In this document: in pieces, positions 7,395-15,607 of the stretch
Position numbering within the stretch: the stretch's first letter is position 1
Layout: the number at the start of each line of letters is the position of its first letter
From: an uncultured Eubacteriales bacterium
GTDB lineage: Bacteria; Bacillota; Clostridia; Oscillospirales; Acutalibacteraceae
Length of the DNA: 30,011 nucleotides
Direction: 5' to 3'
NCBI GenBank assembly: GCA_900321515.1
Contig: ONWI01000024.1
Location: 1 to 30,011, forward strand
Program-made: the position numbers and the translations under genes
Notes under the pieces: model-generated
The model's input: only the letters and a program-made list of their open reading frames with translations
Told to the model about the DNA's origin: nothing
The model's database searches: none

Positions 7395-9035
7395 GTGATT
7401 AAAGGCAGTGTTTTGCGCGATGCTATCATTTCGGGCGCAAATTTGATCGAAAACAAGAAGCGTTCAGTCGACGAACTCAACATATTCCCGGTTCCCGACG
7501 GCGACACAGGTACCAACATGTCCATGACAATGTCGGCTGCCCGCAAGGAGCTTTTGCAGATGACTGACGACGAGCCGGCGGGCGTTGTGGCCGGCAAGGC
7601 CGCATCGGCTCTGCTCAGAGGCGCCAGAGGCAATTCCGGTGTTATTACGTCGCTTCTTTTCAGGGGCTTTTCCAAGGGTCTTAAGGGCGTGGAGGAAGCA
7701 AACGGCAGCGATCTTGCCAATGCTCTGACCTTGGGCGTCGAGGCGGCATACAAGGCCGTCATGAAGCCGACCGAAGGCACTATTCTCACTGTCGGCAGAG
7801 TTGCTGCTGAAAGAGGACGCGTAGCCGCCAGCTTCAACAACGACGCGAATTATGTCTGGGACGAGATCTGCAACGCGGCGGAGGACGCTCTTGAAACTAC
7901 CCCCGAACTGCTGCCTGTGCTCAAGAGAGCCGGCGTGGTGGACGCTGGCGGTCAGGGACTCTGCTACATCTTCCGCGGAATGCAGTCGGTATTCCGTGAC
8001 GGCGTCATCGCCGCCAGCGAGGTAACCGATTCGGCGGACGCAAAGGGAGACGTCGATTCCTTCAAGAGCACCGTAGCCCAGTTTGACGAGGTTATCAACT
8101 TCACATATTGCACCGAGTTCATTGTGGAGAAGGAAAATGACAATGATCCCGCAAAGCTCAGAGCTTATCTCGAGTCAATCGGGGACTGCGTCGTTGTGGT
8201 TGACGACGAGGAGATCATCAAGGTTCATGTTCACACCAATCAGCCCGGCGACGCCATCACAAGAGGTCTTACCTACGGTTCTCTTATCTCCAACAAGATA
8301 GAAAACATGCGCAAGCAGCACGAGAATGCCGGAGCTGCCGCTCCCAAGAAGCTGGAAAGAGTCGATCCTGTCGAGGGCGAAATCGGCTTTGTTGCTGTTG
8401 CTGCCGGCGACGGTCTGGTATCTCTGTTCCATGACCTTGGCTGTGAAAACGTCGTGTCCGGCGGACAGACTATGAATCCGTCAACCGAGGACATTCTTGA
8501 GGCTGTTCAGGCGACCGCCGCCGAAACGGTGTTCGTCCTGCCGAACAACAAGAACATCATTATGGCCGCCGAGCAGGCCATTCCGCTTGCCGACAGAAAG
8601 GTGGTTGTTCTTCCTACAAGAACAATTCCTCAGGGTCTTACCGCTATGCTTGCGTTCGACCCGGATAACAGCGTGGACGAGAATGCCGTCGATATGTACA
8701 AGGCTGCCGAGAAGGTAGGCACAGGTCAGATCACCTACGCTGCCAGAAACTCCGAATTCAACGATAAGAAGATCAAGGAAGGCGAACTTCTTGGTCTGAT
8801 CAACGGCAAGCTCACCTTCACAGAGAAGAGCCGCAGCAAGGCTATTGCAAAGCTCGCCAAGCAGATGGTGACAAAGAATTCCTCCTTCATCACACTTATT
8901 TACGGTGAAGACGTTACTGACGACGAAGCCGAGGAGACACGCAAGTTTATCGAAAACAAGATTGCCAAAAATGTCGAGGTAACCTTGGTCAACGGCGGTC
9001 AGCCTGTATATTACTATATTCTCTCTGTTGAATAA
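7395..9035 (+). CDS. yloV: DAK2-domain fatty acid kinase-like protein (YloV/FakA family)
   Basis: The 546-residue protein has the N-terminal DhaL/DAK2 nucleotide-binding domain: NIFPVPDGDTGTNM (Asp35 and Asp37 as likely metal ligands), the GARGNSGVI phosphate loop and DAGGQGLCY. The later region (EIIKVHVHTNQPG, then VAVAAGDGLVSLF and PNNKNIIMAAEQA) is that of FakA/YloV. FakA phosphorylates fatty acids held by a FakB (DegV-family) partner; no FakB gene is in the window. Start choice: the in-frame GTG at 7386 overlaps the best ribosome site (agggag 7381-7386), so the GTG at 7395, 8 bases after it, is preferred. recG follows after 12 bases, the same neighbourhood as in Bacillus. Confidence 0.9.
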   Translation: MIKGSVLRDAIISGANLIENKKRSVDELNIFPVPDGDTGTNMSMTMSAARKELLQMTDDEPAGVVAGKAASALLRGARGNSGVITSLLFRGFSKGLKGVEEANGSDLANALTLGVEAAYKAVMKPTEGTILTVGRVAAERGRVAASFNNDANYVWDEICNAAEDALETTPELLPVLKRAGVVDAGGQGLCYIFRGMQSVFRDGVIAASEVTDSADAKGDVDSFKSTVAQFDEVINFTYCTEFIVEKENDNDPAKLRAYLESIGDCVVVVDDEEIIKVHVHTNQPGDAITRGLTYGSLISNKIENMRKQHENAGAAAPKKLERVDPVEGEIGFVAVAAGDGLVSLFHDLGCENVVSGGQTMNPSTEDILEAVQATAAETVFVLPNNKNIIMAAEQAIPLADRKVVVLPTRTIPQGLTAMLAFDPDNSVDENAVDMYKAAEKVGTGQITYAARNSEFNDKKIKEGELLGLINGKLTFTEKSRSKAIAKLAKQMVTKNSSFITLIYGEDVTDDEAEETRKFIENKIAKNVEVTLVNGGQPVYYYILSVE

Positions 9036-9047
9036 TAGGGTAACTGA

Positions 9048-11129
9048 ATGAACGAAAACAAGGATTTTGATTTAAGACAAATTGAATCCAAACCTCTAAA
9101 ATTTTACAAGGGTGTCGGTGAGAAGCGTGTGCAGCTTTTTGAAAGGCTGGGCGTCGATTCCTCCGACGCCCTTTTGAGGTATTATCCCAGGGAATATGAG
9201 GACTGGAGCAATTGCATTTCGGTGGATGAAGCAAAGGCAAATGCCGACAGCGGCGAATTATGCTGCATCAGAGCCGCTGTGTCCTCACAGGTGCGTGCGG
9301 TGAGGCTGAAGGGCAACCGCATGCTATATTCCGCGCGTGTTGCGGACGAAGAGGGCAAGGGCTTCCGTGTGACCTTCTTCAACAATCCGTATATCCCGAA
9401 GATGCTCGTGCAGGGCAGCAGCTACATCTTCCGGGGCAAGCTCTTTGTGGGTTCAAACGGGGCTGAGATGACCTCGCCGGCATTTGAATCCGCGGACTGC
9501 GACAGGATAGTGCCGGTCTACCGAGCGACCGAGGGGCTTCCTTCCCGACAGATCGCAAAGGTGATGGAACAGGTGATTGCCGAGCTTCCGGAGGATCTTG
9601 ACGACCCGCTGCCGAAGTCCGTGCGCGCAAAATACAAGCTCTGCCATATTCGGTATGCTCTCACGCAGATACATTTTCCCGACGACAGGGATACTTTGGC
9701 AACCGCTCGGGACAGGCTGGTTTTTGAGGAACTTCTCATATTGCAGCTGGGATTGCTCCGCCTGAAAGGACGCAGCCGGGGCGAGGCAGGCCTTTATATC
9801 AAAGAGGACCACACCGAGGAATTCTGGAAGCTGCTGCCGTTTGAGCCTACAAACGCTCAGAAGCGCGCCGCAAGCGACGCGATAAGGGATATGTCTTCGG
9901 GAGGACAGCCGATGTCCAGACTGCTTCAGGGCGATGTTGGTTCAGGAAAGACCGCCGTTGCCGCGGCGGTGTGCCATACCGCAGCCAAAAACGGCATACA
10001 GTCGGCTCTCATGGCGCCGACTGAGATTCTTGCGGAGCAGCATTTCAGATCGTTTGCCGAGTTGCTGGAACCGTGCGGAATTCGGGTAGGTTTGCTGACC
10101 GGCTCGATGACCGCTGCACAGAAGCGGAACGTCCGCGAACTTGCCGCGCTTGGAATGATCGATGTGCTAATAGGTACCCACGCGCTGATCTCCGATGGCG
10201 TTGAATTTGTCTCACTTGGACTTGTGATAACCGATGAGCAGCACCGGTTCGGCGTGAATCAGCGTGGCGCGCTTGCAGCCAAAGGCAACAACCCGCATGT
10301 GCTGGTAATGTCTGCAACGCCGATTCCGCGCACACTGGCGCTGATTATATACGGGGATCTCGATATATCGGTACTTGACGAAATGCCAAAGGGCAGGATT
10401 CCGGTAAACACCTATTTTGTGGACGGAGGCAAACGCGAGCGCGCTTATAATTTTGTCAAGAAGCATGTATCGGAAGGCTATCAGGGATATGTGGTCTGTC
10501 CTCTGGTGGAGGAGGGCGAGAACAGCGGCGATATGAAAGCTGCCCAGAATTACGCGGAGAGCCTGTCCGAAGGTTATCTGAAGGGCTGCAGGCTGGGACT
10601 TCTCCACGGACGCATGAAAGGTGCGGAAAAGGAAAGCGTCATGCAGGCATTTGCCTCTGGCGAACTGGATGTCCTTGTTTCGACCACGGTGGTGGAAGTC
10701 GGTGTGAACGTCCCGAACGCGGTGATAATGATTATTGAGAACGCCGAACGCTTCGGGCTTTCCCAGCTACATCAGCTCAGAGGCCGTGTGGGACGCGGGA
10801 GCGTTCAGTCCTACTGCATACTTATCAGCGACGCGAAGAACGACGCCGCTGTATCCCGCCTCAGAATAATGTGCGATACAAACGACGGATTCGTTATTGC
10901 AAACGAGGACTTAAAGCAGCGCGGTCCGGGCGATTTCTTCGGTTCACGTCAGCACGGACTTCCCGATATGAAGATAGCGGATATGATGACCGATATGCAT
11001 ATTTTTACCATGGCTCAGGAGGCGGCAAAGGATATTCTGGCGACTGACCCTGAGCTCAGGCAAAGGGAAAATCTCGGACTGAGCCGAGAGGTGTCCTTGC
11101 TCTTCGACAACGATACAGCTATGAACTGA
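9048..11129 (+). CDS. recG: ATP-dependent DNA helicase RecG
   Basis: A 693-residue superfamily-2 helicase that remodels stalled replication forks and branched recombination intermediates. The N-terminal wedge/OB region begins with a helix-hairpin-helix-like LKFYKGVGEKRVQLFERLGV and YYPREYEDW. Helicase motifs are intact: Q-motif region FEPTNAQKRA, Walker A GDVGSGKT (295-302), Walker B DEQH (396-399), motif III MSATPIPRTL, and motif VI LHQLRGRVGRG. The C-terminal RecG block is present (KQRGPGDFFGSRQHGLPD). Only a weak ribosome site precedes the ATG, which fits translational coupling to yloV 12 bases upstream. It ends just before a strong bidirectional hairpin. Confidence 0.97.
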   Translation: MNENKDFDLRQIESKPLKFYKGVGEKRVQLFERLGVDSSDALLRYYPREYEDWSNCISVDEAKANADSGELCCIRAAVSSQVRAVRLKGNRMLYSARVADEEGKGFRVTFFNNPYIPKMLVQGSSYIFRGKLFVGSNGAEMTSPAFESADCDRIVPVYRATEGLPSRQIAKVMEQVIAELPEDLDDPLPKSVRAKYKLCHIRYALTQIHFPDDRDTLATARDRLVFEELLILQLGLLRLKGRSRGEAGLYIKEDHTEEFWKLLPFEPTNAQKRAASDAIRDMSSGGQPMSRLLQGDVGSGKTAVAAAVCHTAAKNGIQSALMAPTEILAEQHFRSFAELLEPCGIRVGLLTGSMTAAQKRNVRELAALGMIDVLIGTHALISDGVEFVSLGLVITDEQHRFGVNQRGALAAKGNNPHVLVMSATPIPRTLALIIYGDLDISVLDEMPKGRIPVNTYFVDGGKRERAYNFVKKHVSEGYQGYVVCPLVEEGENSGDMKAAQNYAESLSEGYLKGCRLGLLHGRMKGAEKESVMQAFASGELDVLVSTTVVEVGVNVPNAVIMIIENAERFGLSQLHQLRGRVGRGSVQSYCILISDAKNDAAVSRLRIMCDTNDGFVIANEDLKQRGPGDFFGSRQHGLPDMKIADMMTDMHIFTMAQEAAKDILATDPELRQRENLGLSREVSLLFDNDTAMN

Positions 11130-11146
11130 GAGCCTGTACAGACTGA

Positions 11147-11202
11147 TAAAAGCCGTACAGCGCTGTGTTTTCAGCTTGATGCACAGCGCTGTACGGCTTT
11201 TA
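11147..11202. terminator. Strong bidirectional terminator between recG and the MATE gene
   Basis: A perfect 21-bp inverted repeat (11147-11167 with 11182-11202) with a 14-base loop. The arms end in TAAAA/TTTTA, giving a T run after the stem on both strands. It lies between two convergent genes. Confidence 0.88.
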
Positions 11203-11229
11203 CGAGATATTGAGACTGTTTATGGATTT

Positions 11230-11270
11230 TTTAAGAGACCGGAGAATTGGAGGGAAACCGGTTTCTTAAA
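11230..11270. repeat. Second inverted repeat before the MATE stop
   Basis: tttaagagaccgg (11230-11242) pairs with ccggtttcttaaa (11258-11270) with a single non-Watson-Crick position and a 15-base spacer. Neither side has a following T run, so it is probably an mRNA 3' stem-loop for the MATE transcript or a protein site. Confidence 0.4.
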
Positions 11271-11283
11271 CATGTAGTCAATG

Positions 11284-12732
11284 TTATTCGGTCGGAAGAG
11301 TGCCGCTGACGTCACCCGAGTATGCTCCCTGATTCCTCACGACGCTTTTGCCCCGCCATGTGCCGCGCTTCCAGCGTATTGCCACCACTACGCCGCGGAT
11401 TATTTCATCGGCGGCCATTGCTGTCCATATGCCCACAAGACCGAAGCCGCATACGATTCCGAGAATATATCCGCCTATGACCGTGCAGCTCCACATGGCG
11501 ACAATGCCGAGATAGGTGGGAAATCTGACGTCGCCTGATGCCTTCAGGCTGTTGATTATGACAAGGTTGCTCGTTCTGCCGAATTCAAGGAAAATGGCGA
11601 TGAAAAGCACTTTTTGACCGAGTTCGGTTATTTGAGAACCTATGGCTGCGGTTTCTGAACCGCCTGTAAAAAATCCCAGCGTGACAGGGCTTACAATATA
11701 ATTGAGACAGGCTATCAGTGCCGAAACAATCAGGGCGCTGCGCATGGTCTTGTTCACGCGCCTGTAGGCCAATTCGTAATTGCCCGCGCCGACCGCATGA
11801 CCGACGATTATCATGGTTGCCATCGCAACGGACAGCGAATACAGATAGGCAAAATTACTGAGAATACTTGCGTAGATTTTGGTGTTGATTGCAATGATGC
11901 CGAAAGTATTGACAAATCCGGTGACAAAAAGCTGGGAAATATTATAGGAGATATTTTCCCCGGCCGTCGGGATGCCCAGTCGCAGCAGAGTTTTTAAAAT
12001 ATCCTTTGGGAATGGCTTTAAATATTTTACTGAAATATGTCCGTCGATAAATATCGCGAAGAATACAGATGCAGCGATCAGCCCTATAATGCGGCTCAGT
12101 GTAGTTGATACCGCCACGCCCGAAGCTCCGAGTCCGAGTGAACGGAGCGGTCCGTACAGGAAAAGGTAATTGCCGGCGACATTTATGATATTCATGCCGA
12201 GGGAAATGATCATTCCGAATACGGTTTTGCCGTTGCTATGAAAAATTCTTGACATTGTGTCAAGCACCGCTTGAGTAAAAATGAATCCTCCGACTATGCG
12301 CATGTAGCTGCGGGCGTCGTTCATCATTTCGGCAGGCGTGTGCAGAATACCCATCAGTGCGTCGCTGCCGAGATATACTATCCCGCTTAATATCAGGCTG
12401 AGGACAAGGTTGAATGATACACAGACAGTGTAAATCTGGCTGATTTTATCATTTTTTCCCGCGCCTAAATATTGAGCCACCACAACGACGCTTGCACTGG
12501 AAATGACCGTGAATGCAAGGGTGAGAAAGCCGAGTATCTGATTTGCGTTGCCGATAGCGCCGACGGCGGTCTGATCGTATCCGCTGAGCATAAGCGTGTC
12601 AGCGTAGCCCAGGAGCATAGAGAGAAGCGCCTGCACGAATATCGGCCACGCCAGTCGTAAAACCGATGAATTAACAACGTCATTAACCTCGTTTTTTGAT
12701 TTACCGAGATGCGAGGCGTTTTGTCTCTCCAT
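11284..12732 (-). CDS. MATE-family multidrug/Na+ efflux transporter
   Basis: The 482-residue protein has about 12 membrane helices and the two-fold MATE organisation. The N-terminal half holds LAWPIFVQALLSMLLGYADTLMLS and AVGAIGNANQI; the second half repeats the pattern with LLRLGIPTAGENISYNISQL and NTFGIIAINTKI. MATE pumps export cationic drugs or metabolites by Na+ or H+ exchange at the inner membrane; the substrate cannot be read from sequence. The ATG has a modest ribosome site (aaagga, complement of 12743-12748). It is divergent from an AraC-type regulator, which may control it. The C-terminus carries a short polar tail after the last helix. Confidence 0.92.
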   Translation of the reverse strand: MERQNASHLGKSKNEVNDVVNSSVLRLAWPIFVQALLSMLLGYADTLMLSGYDQTAVGAIGNANQILGFLTLAFTVISSASVVVVAQYLGAGKNDKISQIYTVCVSFNLVLSLILSGIVYLGSDALMGILHTPAEMMNDARSYMRIVGGFIFTQAVLDTMSRIFHSNGKTVFGMIISLGMNIINVAGNYLFLYGPLRSLGLGASGVAVSTTLSRIIGLIAASVFFAIFIDGHISVKYLKPFPKDILKTLLRLGIPTAGENISYNISQLFVTGFVNTFGIIAINTKIYASILSNFAYLYSLSVAMATMIIVGHAVGAGNYELAYRRVNKTMRSALIVSALIACLNYIVSPVTLGFFTGGSETAAIGSQITELGQKVLFIAIFLEFGRTSNLVIINSLKASGDVRFPTYLGIVAMWSCTVIGGYILGIVCGFGLVGIWTAMAADEIIRGVVVAIRWKRGTWRGKSVVRNQGAYSGDVSGTLPTE

Positions 12733-12828
12733 ATAATATAATTCCTTTCAACGAGAAAAGAGCGTAAGCACAATTGGATATAACTTATAAAAAAATAATA
12801 AACAGGAAATGAAATTTATTAAAAACTA

Positions 12829-12857
12829 TTGACTTAACGTCATGATAATATTATAAT
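12829..12857 (+). promoter_or_regulatory. Sigma-A-type promoter with a long leader before the AraC gene
   Basis: TTGACT (12829-12834), 17-base spacer, TATAAT (12852-12857), followed by a T-rich start region. The transcript would begin near 12864, leaving about 280 A/T-rich non-coding bases before the AraC ATG. In that leader I see only a small hairpin (cattat 12900-12905 with ataatg 12911-12916) and a 9-base direct repeat atttgactt at 13077 and 13104. No clear promoter for the MATE gene was found on the other strand. Confidence 0.7.
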
Positions 12858-13145
12858 TTTTTTAGAGTGAAAAACAAGCAGTATATTTTCTGATTATTGC
12901 ATTATCCGACATAATGACATTGGCTGAAATTGTCTTTTTCTGTCGATAAGCATTTGTTCGAGTTAATGTTTTGCAGAACAATGCTCTTTTATTTCTGTTT
13001 TATTGAATGATAAGAAAATTATACCGGAATAATGTTGATAATATTTGTTGATTTGTCCATCTGAGCCTTATTTACAATTTGACTTTTCCGAAAGAACCGT
13101 TTCATTTGACTTGCACTATATTTGCAGAGACAGGGAGGTAATGAT

Positions 13146-14033
13146 ATGTACCCGTCGGATAAGGAAATATCGGGATTTATCGAAAAAAAGAAGCACGGAG
13201 ATCTGCTTTTGCCGTTTGTGATTTACGGTACAATGATGCCCACGCTTTTTTCTTCGTTCCCGCTGCACTGTCACGAGGAAATAGAAATTGTCCTGTGTGA
13301 CTGCGGCAAATGCAGATACACGGTTTCCGGAACGGATGTTGATCTTGAATTCGGAGATATAATCATTATTATGCCTTGGGTGCTTCATTCTTTCCGGCTG
13401 GTGGAGGAAAAGGACTATTTTTTAGCCGCCACTTATCTTTTTTCGCTCAATATGATAGCAAATCACACGGTTGACGTTTGCGCGTCCAAATATTTCCTGC
13501 CAATGCTCAGTCGCAAATGCAACGACTACTGTGTGATACGGTACCATTCCGAGCATTATGATGAATTCAGACCCATCGCGATTCAGTTGTTTGATGTTTA
13601 TTGCGAACGCGATCCTTTTTTCGAGCTGAAACTCAAAAGCCTCATCAACGATATGATGTTCAAGCTGCTGAGCTACGGATATATTGAGATTAAATCCGAA
13701 ACGCCGGAAAGCGACGATGTGCGGCTGGTTCGCACGGTTGTGGATTACATTTCCGAGCATTACATGGAAAACATCACCCTTGCAGGTCTCGCCGAACTGG
13801 TCAGTCTCAGCGAGACAGGTCTTTCACGCCTCTTCCGGAGCGTCACGGGAATGTCGTGTATAGATTACGTGATAGATTACCGTCTGACCAAGGCAATGGG
13901 ACTTCTCCGATGCAGTGACAAGCCGATAATTGAGGTGGCTTATGAAACCGGCTTTAACAACATCTCATACTTTAACCGGACATTCAAAAAACGCTGCAAT
14001 TATACTCCGTCGGAATTCCGCAAAAACCGATAA
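13146..14033 (+). CDS. AraC-family transcriptional regulator with N-terminal cupin
   Basis: The 295-residue protein has an N-terminal cupin sensor (PLHCHEEIEIVLCDCGKCRY, then FGDIIIIMPWVLHSF) and a C-terminal double helix-turn-helix of about 100 residues: ENITLAGLAELVSLSETGLSRLF and PIIEVAYETGFNNISYFNRTFK, closing with the family signature YTPSEFRKN. Members bind a small ligand, often a sugar, and activate a neighbouring gene. The divergent MATE gene is the obvious candidate target. ATG 13146 is chosen because gggaggt (13133-13139) stands 6 bases before it; the longer frame from a TTG at 13122 would contain the ribosome site itself. Its stop codon overlaps the T tract of the terminator for the opposing gene. 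Confidence 0.93.
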   Translation: MYPSDKEISGFIEKKKHGDLLLPFVIYGTMMPTLFSSFPLHCHEEIEIVLCDCGKCRYTVSGTDVDLEFGDIIIIMPWVLHSFRLVEEKDYFLAATYLFSLNMIANHTVDVCASKYFLPMLSRKCNDYCVIRYHSEHYDEFRPIAIQLFDVYCERDPFFELKLKSLINDMMFKLLSYGYIEIKSETPESDDVRLVRTVVDYISEHYMENITLAGLAELVSLSETGLSRLFRSVTGMSCIDYVIDYRLTKAMGLLRCSDKPIIEVAYETGFNNISYFNRTFKKRCNYTPSEFRKNR

Positions 14034-14078
14034 AAAAGAATCCTTCGGGCATGCTTTTGATGCTGCCTGGAGGATTCT
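14032..14078 (-). terminator. Intrinsic terminator of the YkuD-like gene
   Basis: agaatcct (14037-14044) pairs perfectly with aggattct (14071-14078), and an inner stem extends it (14045-14051 with 14064-14070, two G-U pairs). Read on the minus strand it is followed by TTTTT (14036-14032). It sits 15 bases after the minus-strand stop and probably also slows plus-strand transcripts from araC. Confidence 0.75.
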
Positions 14079-14093
14079 GTGGTTTGTAGGGAA

Positions 14094-14963
14094 TTAATTA
14101 ATCAATCCTTTTTCGAGCTTGTCAAGACCGCGGTTGTCCACCAGATAGCCTTCCGGCTCAGGTGTGTCTTCCGTGTACTGTGGGTGGTAATTCGGATTCT
14201 TCGGGTCAGGGTCGGTGGGGTCCCAGCCGGTAATATCGGGCATGGGAAGCTGTTCTCTGAGAGCTTTGGTCAGCGACGGATTCTTTTTGTTGTCGGTAAT
14301 GTGAATCCATGTGCCGGCTTTGCAGTTTTCGCTTATCCACTTGGCGTTTTCCACGGTGAGGATAACGCTGCCTTCCGGGTCGGGACTGCCAAGCCGGTCA
14401 TAGCACATCTGGTCGAGCTTTTCCTTTTTGCTGTCGCTGTAGGGCACCGACTGAAAGAACAGAAAGCCGTTGGCGCGGGTTACATACTGCGCGTAAACCG
14501 TTTGGCCGTATCTCTGCAATGTTCTCCATACGTCCTTTTCCGTAGCGCGGATGGCGCTCATCTTCCAATAACCCTCCACGAATCTTTTTGATTTTTCCGG
14601 GGTGGAGCAAAGCATTATCCTGACCGGCTTGTCATATTTGCCGGTTGAACTGGTGGTGAATACAGTTACGACCTGATTGGTCTTGTCTATCTCTATGAAG
14701 TAGGGACAATCGGTGGGGTAAAGCAGCTTTCCGCTGCTGTCGGTGGCGTCTGAGCTGTCTGAGTCGCTGGCAGTGGGAATGTCGTCATACATAAGATTGG
14801 TCTTGCTGACGGTGTATCCGGCGAGATTGTCCATGTCTATCCCGGATTCTCCGTCTATGTGTTCTGTAAAGTAATTCACCGTAAAGGCGTTTATTATGAG
14901 CAGAATAACCACGGCGGTTATTGCTGAATATATTTTGACTGATGATTTGTCGCTCAAAATCAT
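14094..14963 (-). CDS. Degenerate L,D-transpeptidase (YkuD-fold) membrane-anchored protein
   Basis: The 289-residue protein has one N-terminal membrane helix (about 11-31, uncleaved anchor), a Ser/Asp-rich linker (60-80), and a domain at about 88-222 that follows the YkuD plan: YFIEIDKTNQVVTVF, then QSVPYS, LGSPDPEGSVILTVENAKWI and a final WIHITD strand. In active enzymes the signature is xHS...SHGCxRL, with two His and a nucleophilic Cys. Here the corresponding positions read Q171, E197 and S199, and the usual Arg is I201, so transpeptidation by the known mechanism is not possible. A Pro/Asp-rich tail follows. It may bind cell-wall peptides outside the membrane without cleaving them. Ribosome site aaagggg. 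The frame is intact, so it is not an obvious pseudogene. Confidence 0.78.
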   Translation of the reverse strand: MILSDKSSVKIYSAITAVVILLIINAFTVNYFTEHIDGESGIDMDNLAGYTVSKTNLMYDDIPTASDSDSSDATDSSGKLLYPTDCPYFIEIDKTNQVVTVFTTSSTGKYDKPVRIMLCSTPEKSKRFVEGYWKMSAIRATEKDVWRTLQRYGQTVYAQYVTRANGFLFFQSVPYSDSKKEKLDQMCYDRLGSPDPEGSVILTVENAKWISENCKAGTWIHITDNKKNPSLTKALREQLPMPDITGWDPTDPDPKNPNYHPQYTEDTPEPEGYLVDNRGLDKLEKGLIN

Positions 14964-14984
14964 TTACCCCTTTTATACCATCAT

Positions 14985-15280
14985 CTATAGCCGATTGTAA
15001 AAGTGGGAAGTGTCGGACATTCGGGGCTTTAGTCGTTTTAAAACGGGAGTCTTTTTGCCCAGCCGGGAGGAAGGGATTTGCATTTTTATGATTTCGGTAT
15101 TCGCCTGACCTCGTTTTATTTTCCGGTGCGTTTCGCTCGGTCGGCTTCGTCTCCCTCGTGGAGCTTTGCCCCACCGCCCCAGCAGGACGCTGCCCTGCAC
15201 CCGCCAGGAAGGCCAGCCCCCCTGGACTCCCATTATTGGCGCTGCGCGCTTTTCTTTTTTCTTTTATATTTTACAATCTA
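14985..15280 (-). mobile_element. MITE-like dispersed repeat, copy 1 (296 bp)
   Basis: The segment is flanked by identical 10-base direct repeats ataccatcat (14975-14984 and 15281-15290), as expected for a target-site duplication. Its ends are inverted: tagccgattgtaaaag (14988-15003) against tagattgtaaaa read from 15280 on the minus strand, differing by a 3-base gap. The minus-strand left part (15280 to about 15180) closely matches the sequence after ftsW, including 24 identical bases (15229-15252 against 29944-29967). No transposase is encoded; frames inside it on both strands look non-coding and compositionally odd. It separates the YkuD-like gene from its likely promoter. Confidence 0.65.
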
Positions 15281-15292
15281 ATACCATCATAT

Positions 15293-15320
15293 TTTATATC
15301 CTTCACCGACGGCGTGTCAA
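15293..15320 (-). promoter_or_regulatory. Promoter for the YkuD-like gene, now beyond the inserted element
   Basis: On the minus strand TTGACA (15320-15315), 16-base spacer, TATAAA (15298-15293). The expected start of transcription (about 15286) falls inside the 10-base flanking repeat. With the element removed, the promoter would stand just upstream of the ribosome site of the 14963 ATG. Confidence 0.6.
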
Positions 15321-15361
15321 TAACGACGGCTGAAATTTCAACATTATTTAATATTTTCCTG

Positions 15362-15391
15362 TTGCCAATACAGCTGCGGAAGTGCTAAAAT
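15362..15391 (+). promoter_or_regulatory. Possible uvrC promoter
   Basis: TTGCCA (15362-15367), 18-base spacer, TAAAAT (15386-15391). Transcription would start near 15398, exactly where the second inverted-repeat element begins, giving uvrC a leader of about 210 bases. The match is only fair. Confidence 0.42.
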
Positions 15392-15397
15392 ATTTTT

Positions 15398-15579
15398 AGA
15401 GCCTGCTGACGAATCTCTCCACGCACGTCTGGCACGCTGCCTTTGGCAGCTGGCATATCTTTCCGCCATATTTTGCCAAAATCCTCGTTGATACACAAAG
15501 TATTGCCTGCGGTTTTGGCTGCCTTGGCGAAAAATCTGACTGCGCCATCCGCACACGTGGAGATACGTCAGCAGGCTCT
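15398..15579. mobile_element. MITE-like inverted-repeat element (182 bp)
   Basis: The ends are perfect 14-base inverted repeats (agagcctgctgacg 15398-15411; its complement 15566-15579), extended inward with a small gap (tctccacg near 15415-15422 against cgtggaga at 15556-15563). Internal stems include gctgcc/ggcagc (15436-15450) and ccaaaatcc against ggttttgg. As RNA it should form a long imperfect hairpin. It encodes no protein I would support. The termini resemble short non-autonomous transposons; no clear target duplication was found, though the flanks are T/A-rich. It ends 28 bases before uvrC. Confidence 0.6.
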
Positions 15580-15607
15580 TAATAAAGTATTGGGGTGAAA
15601 ATACACA

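Noticed and set aside
11147..11202. Perfect 21-bp inverted repeat considered as a transposon end or att site
   Set aside because: Position between convergent genes, loop size and T/A-ended arms are fully explained by a bidirectional terminator.
14785..15233. Minus-strand frames across the first repeat element (including 14785-15174 and 14985-15233)
   Set aside because: They run through the element termini and the flanking repeat, have odd Arg/Pro-rich composition, and overlap the YkuD-like gene in another frame.
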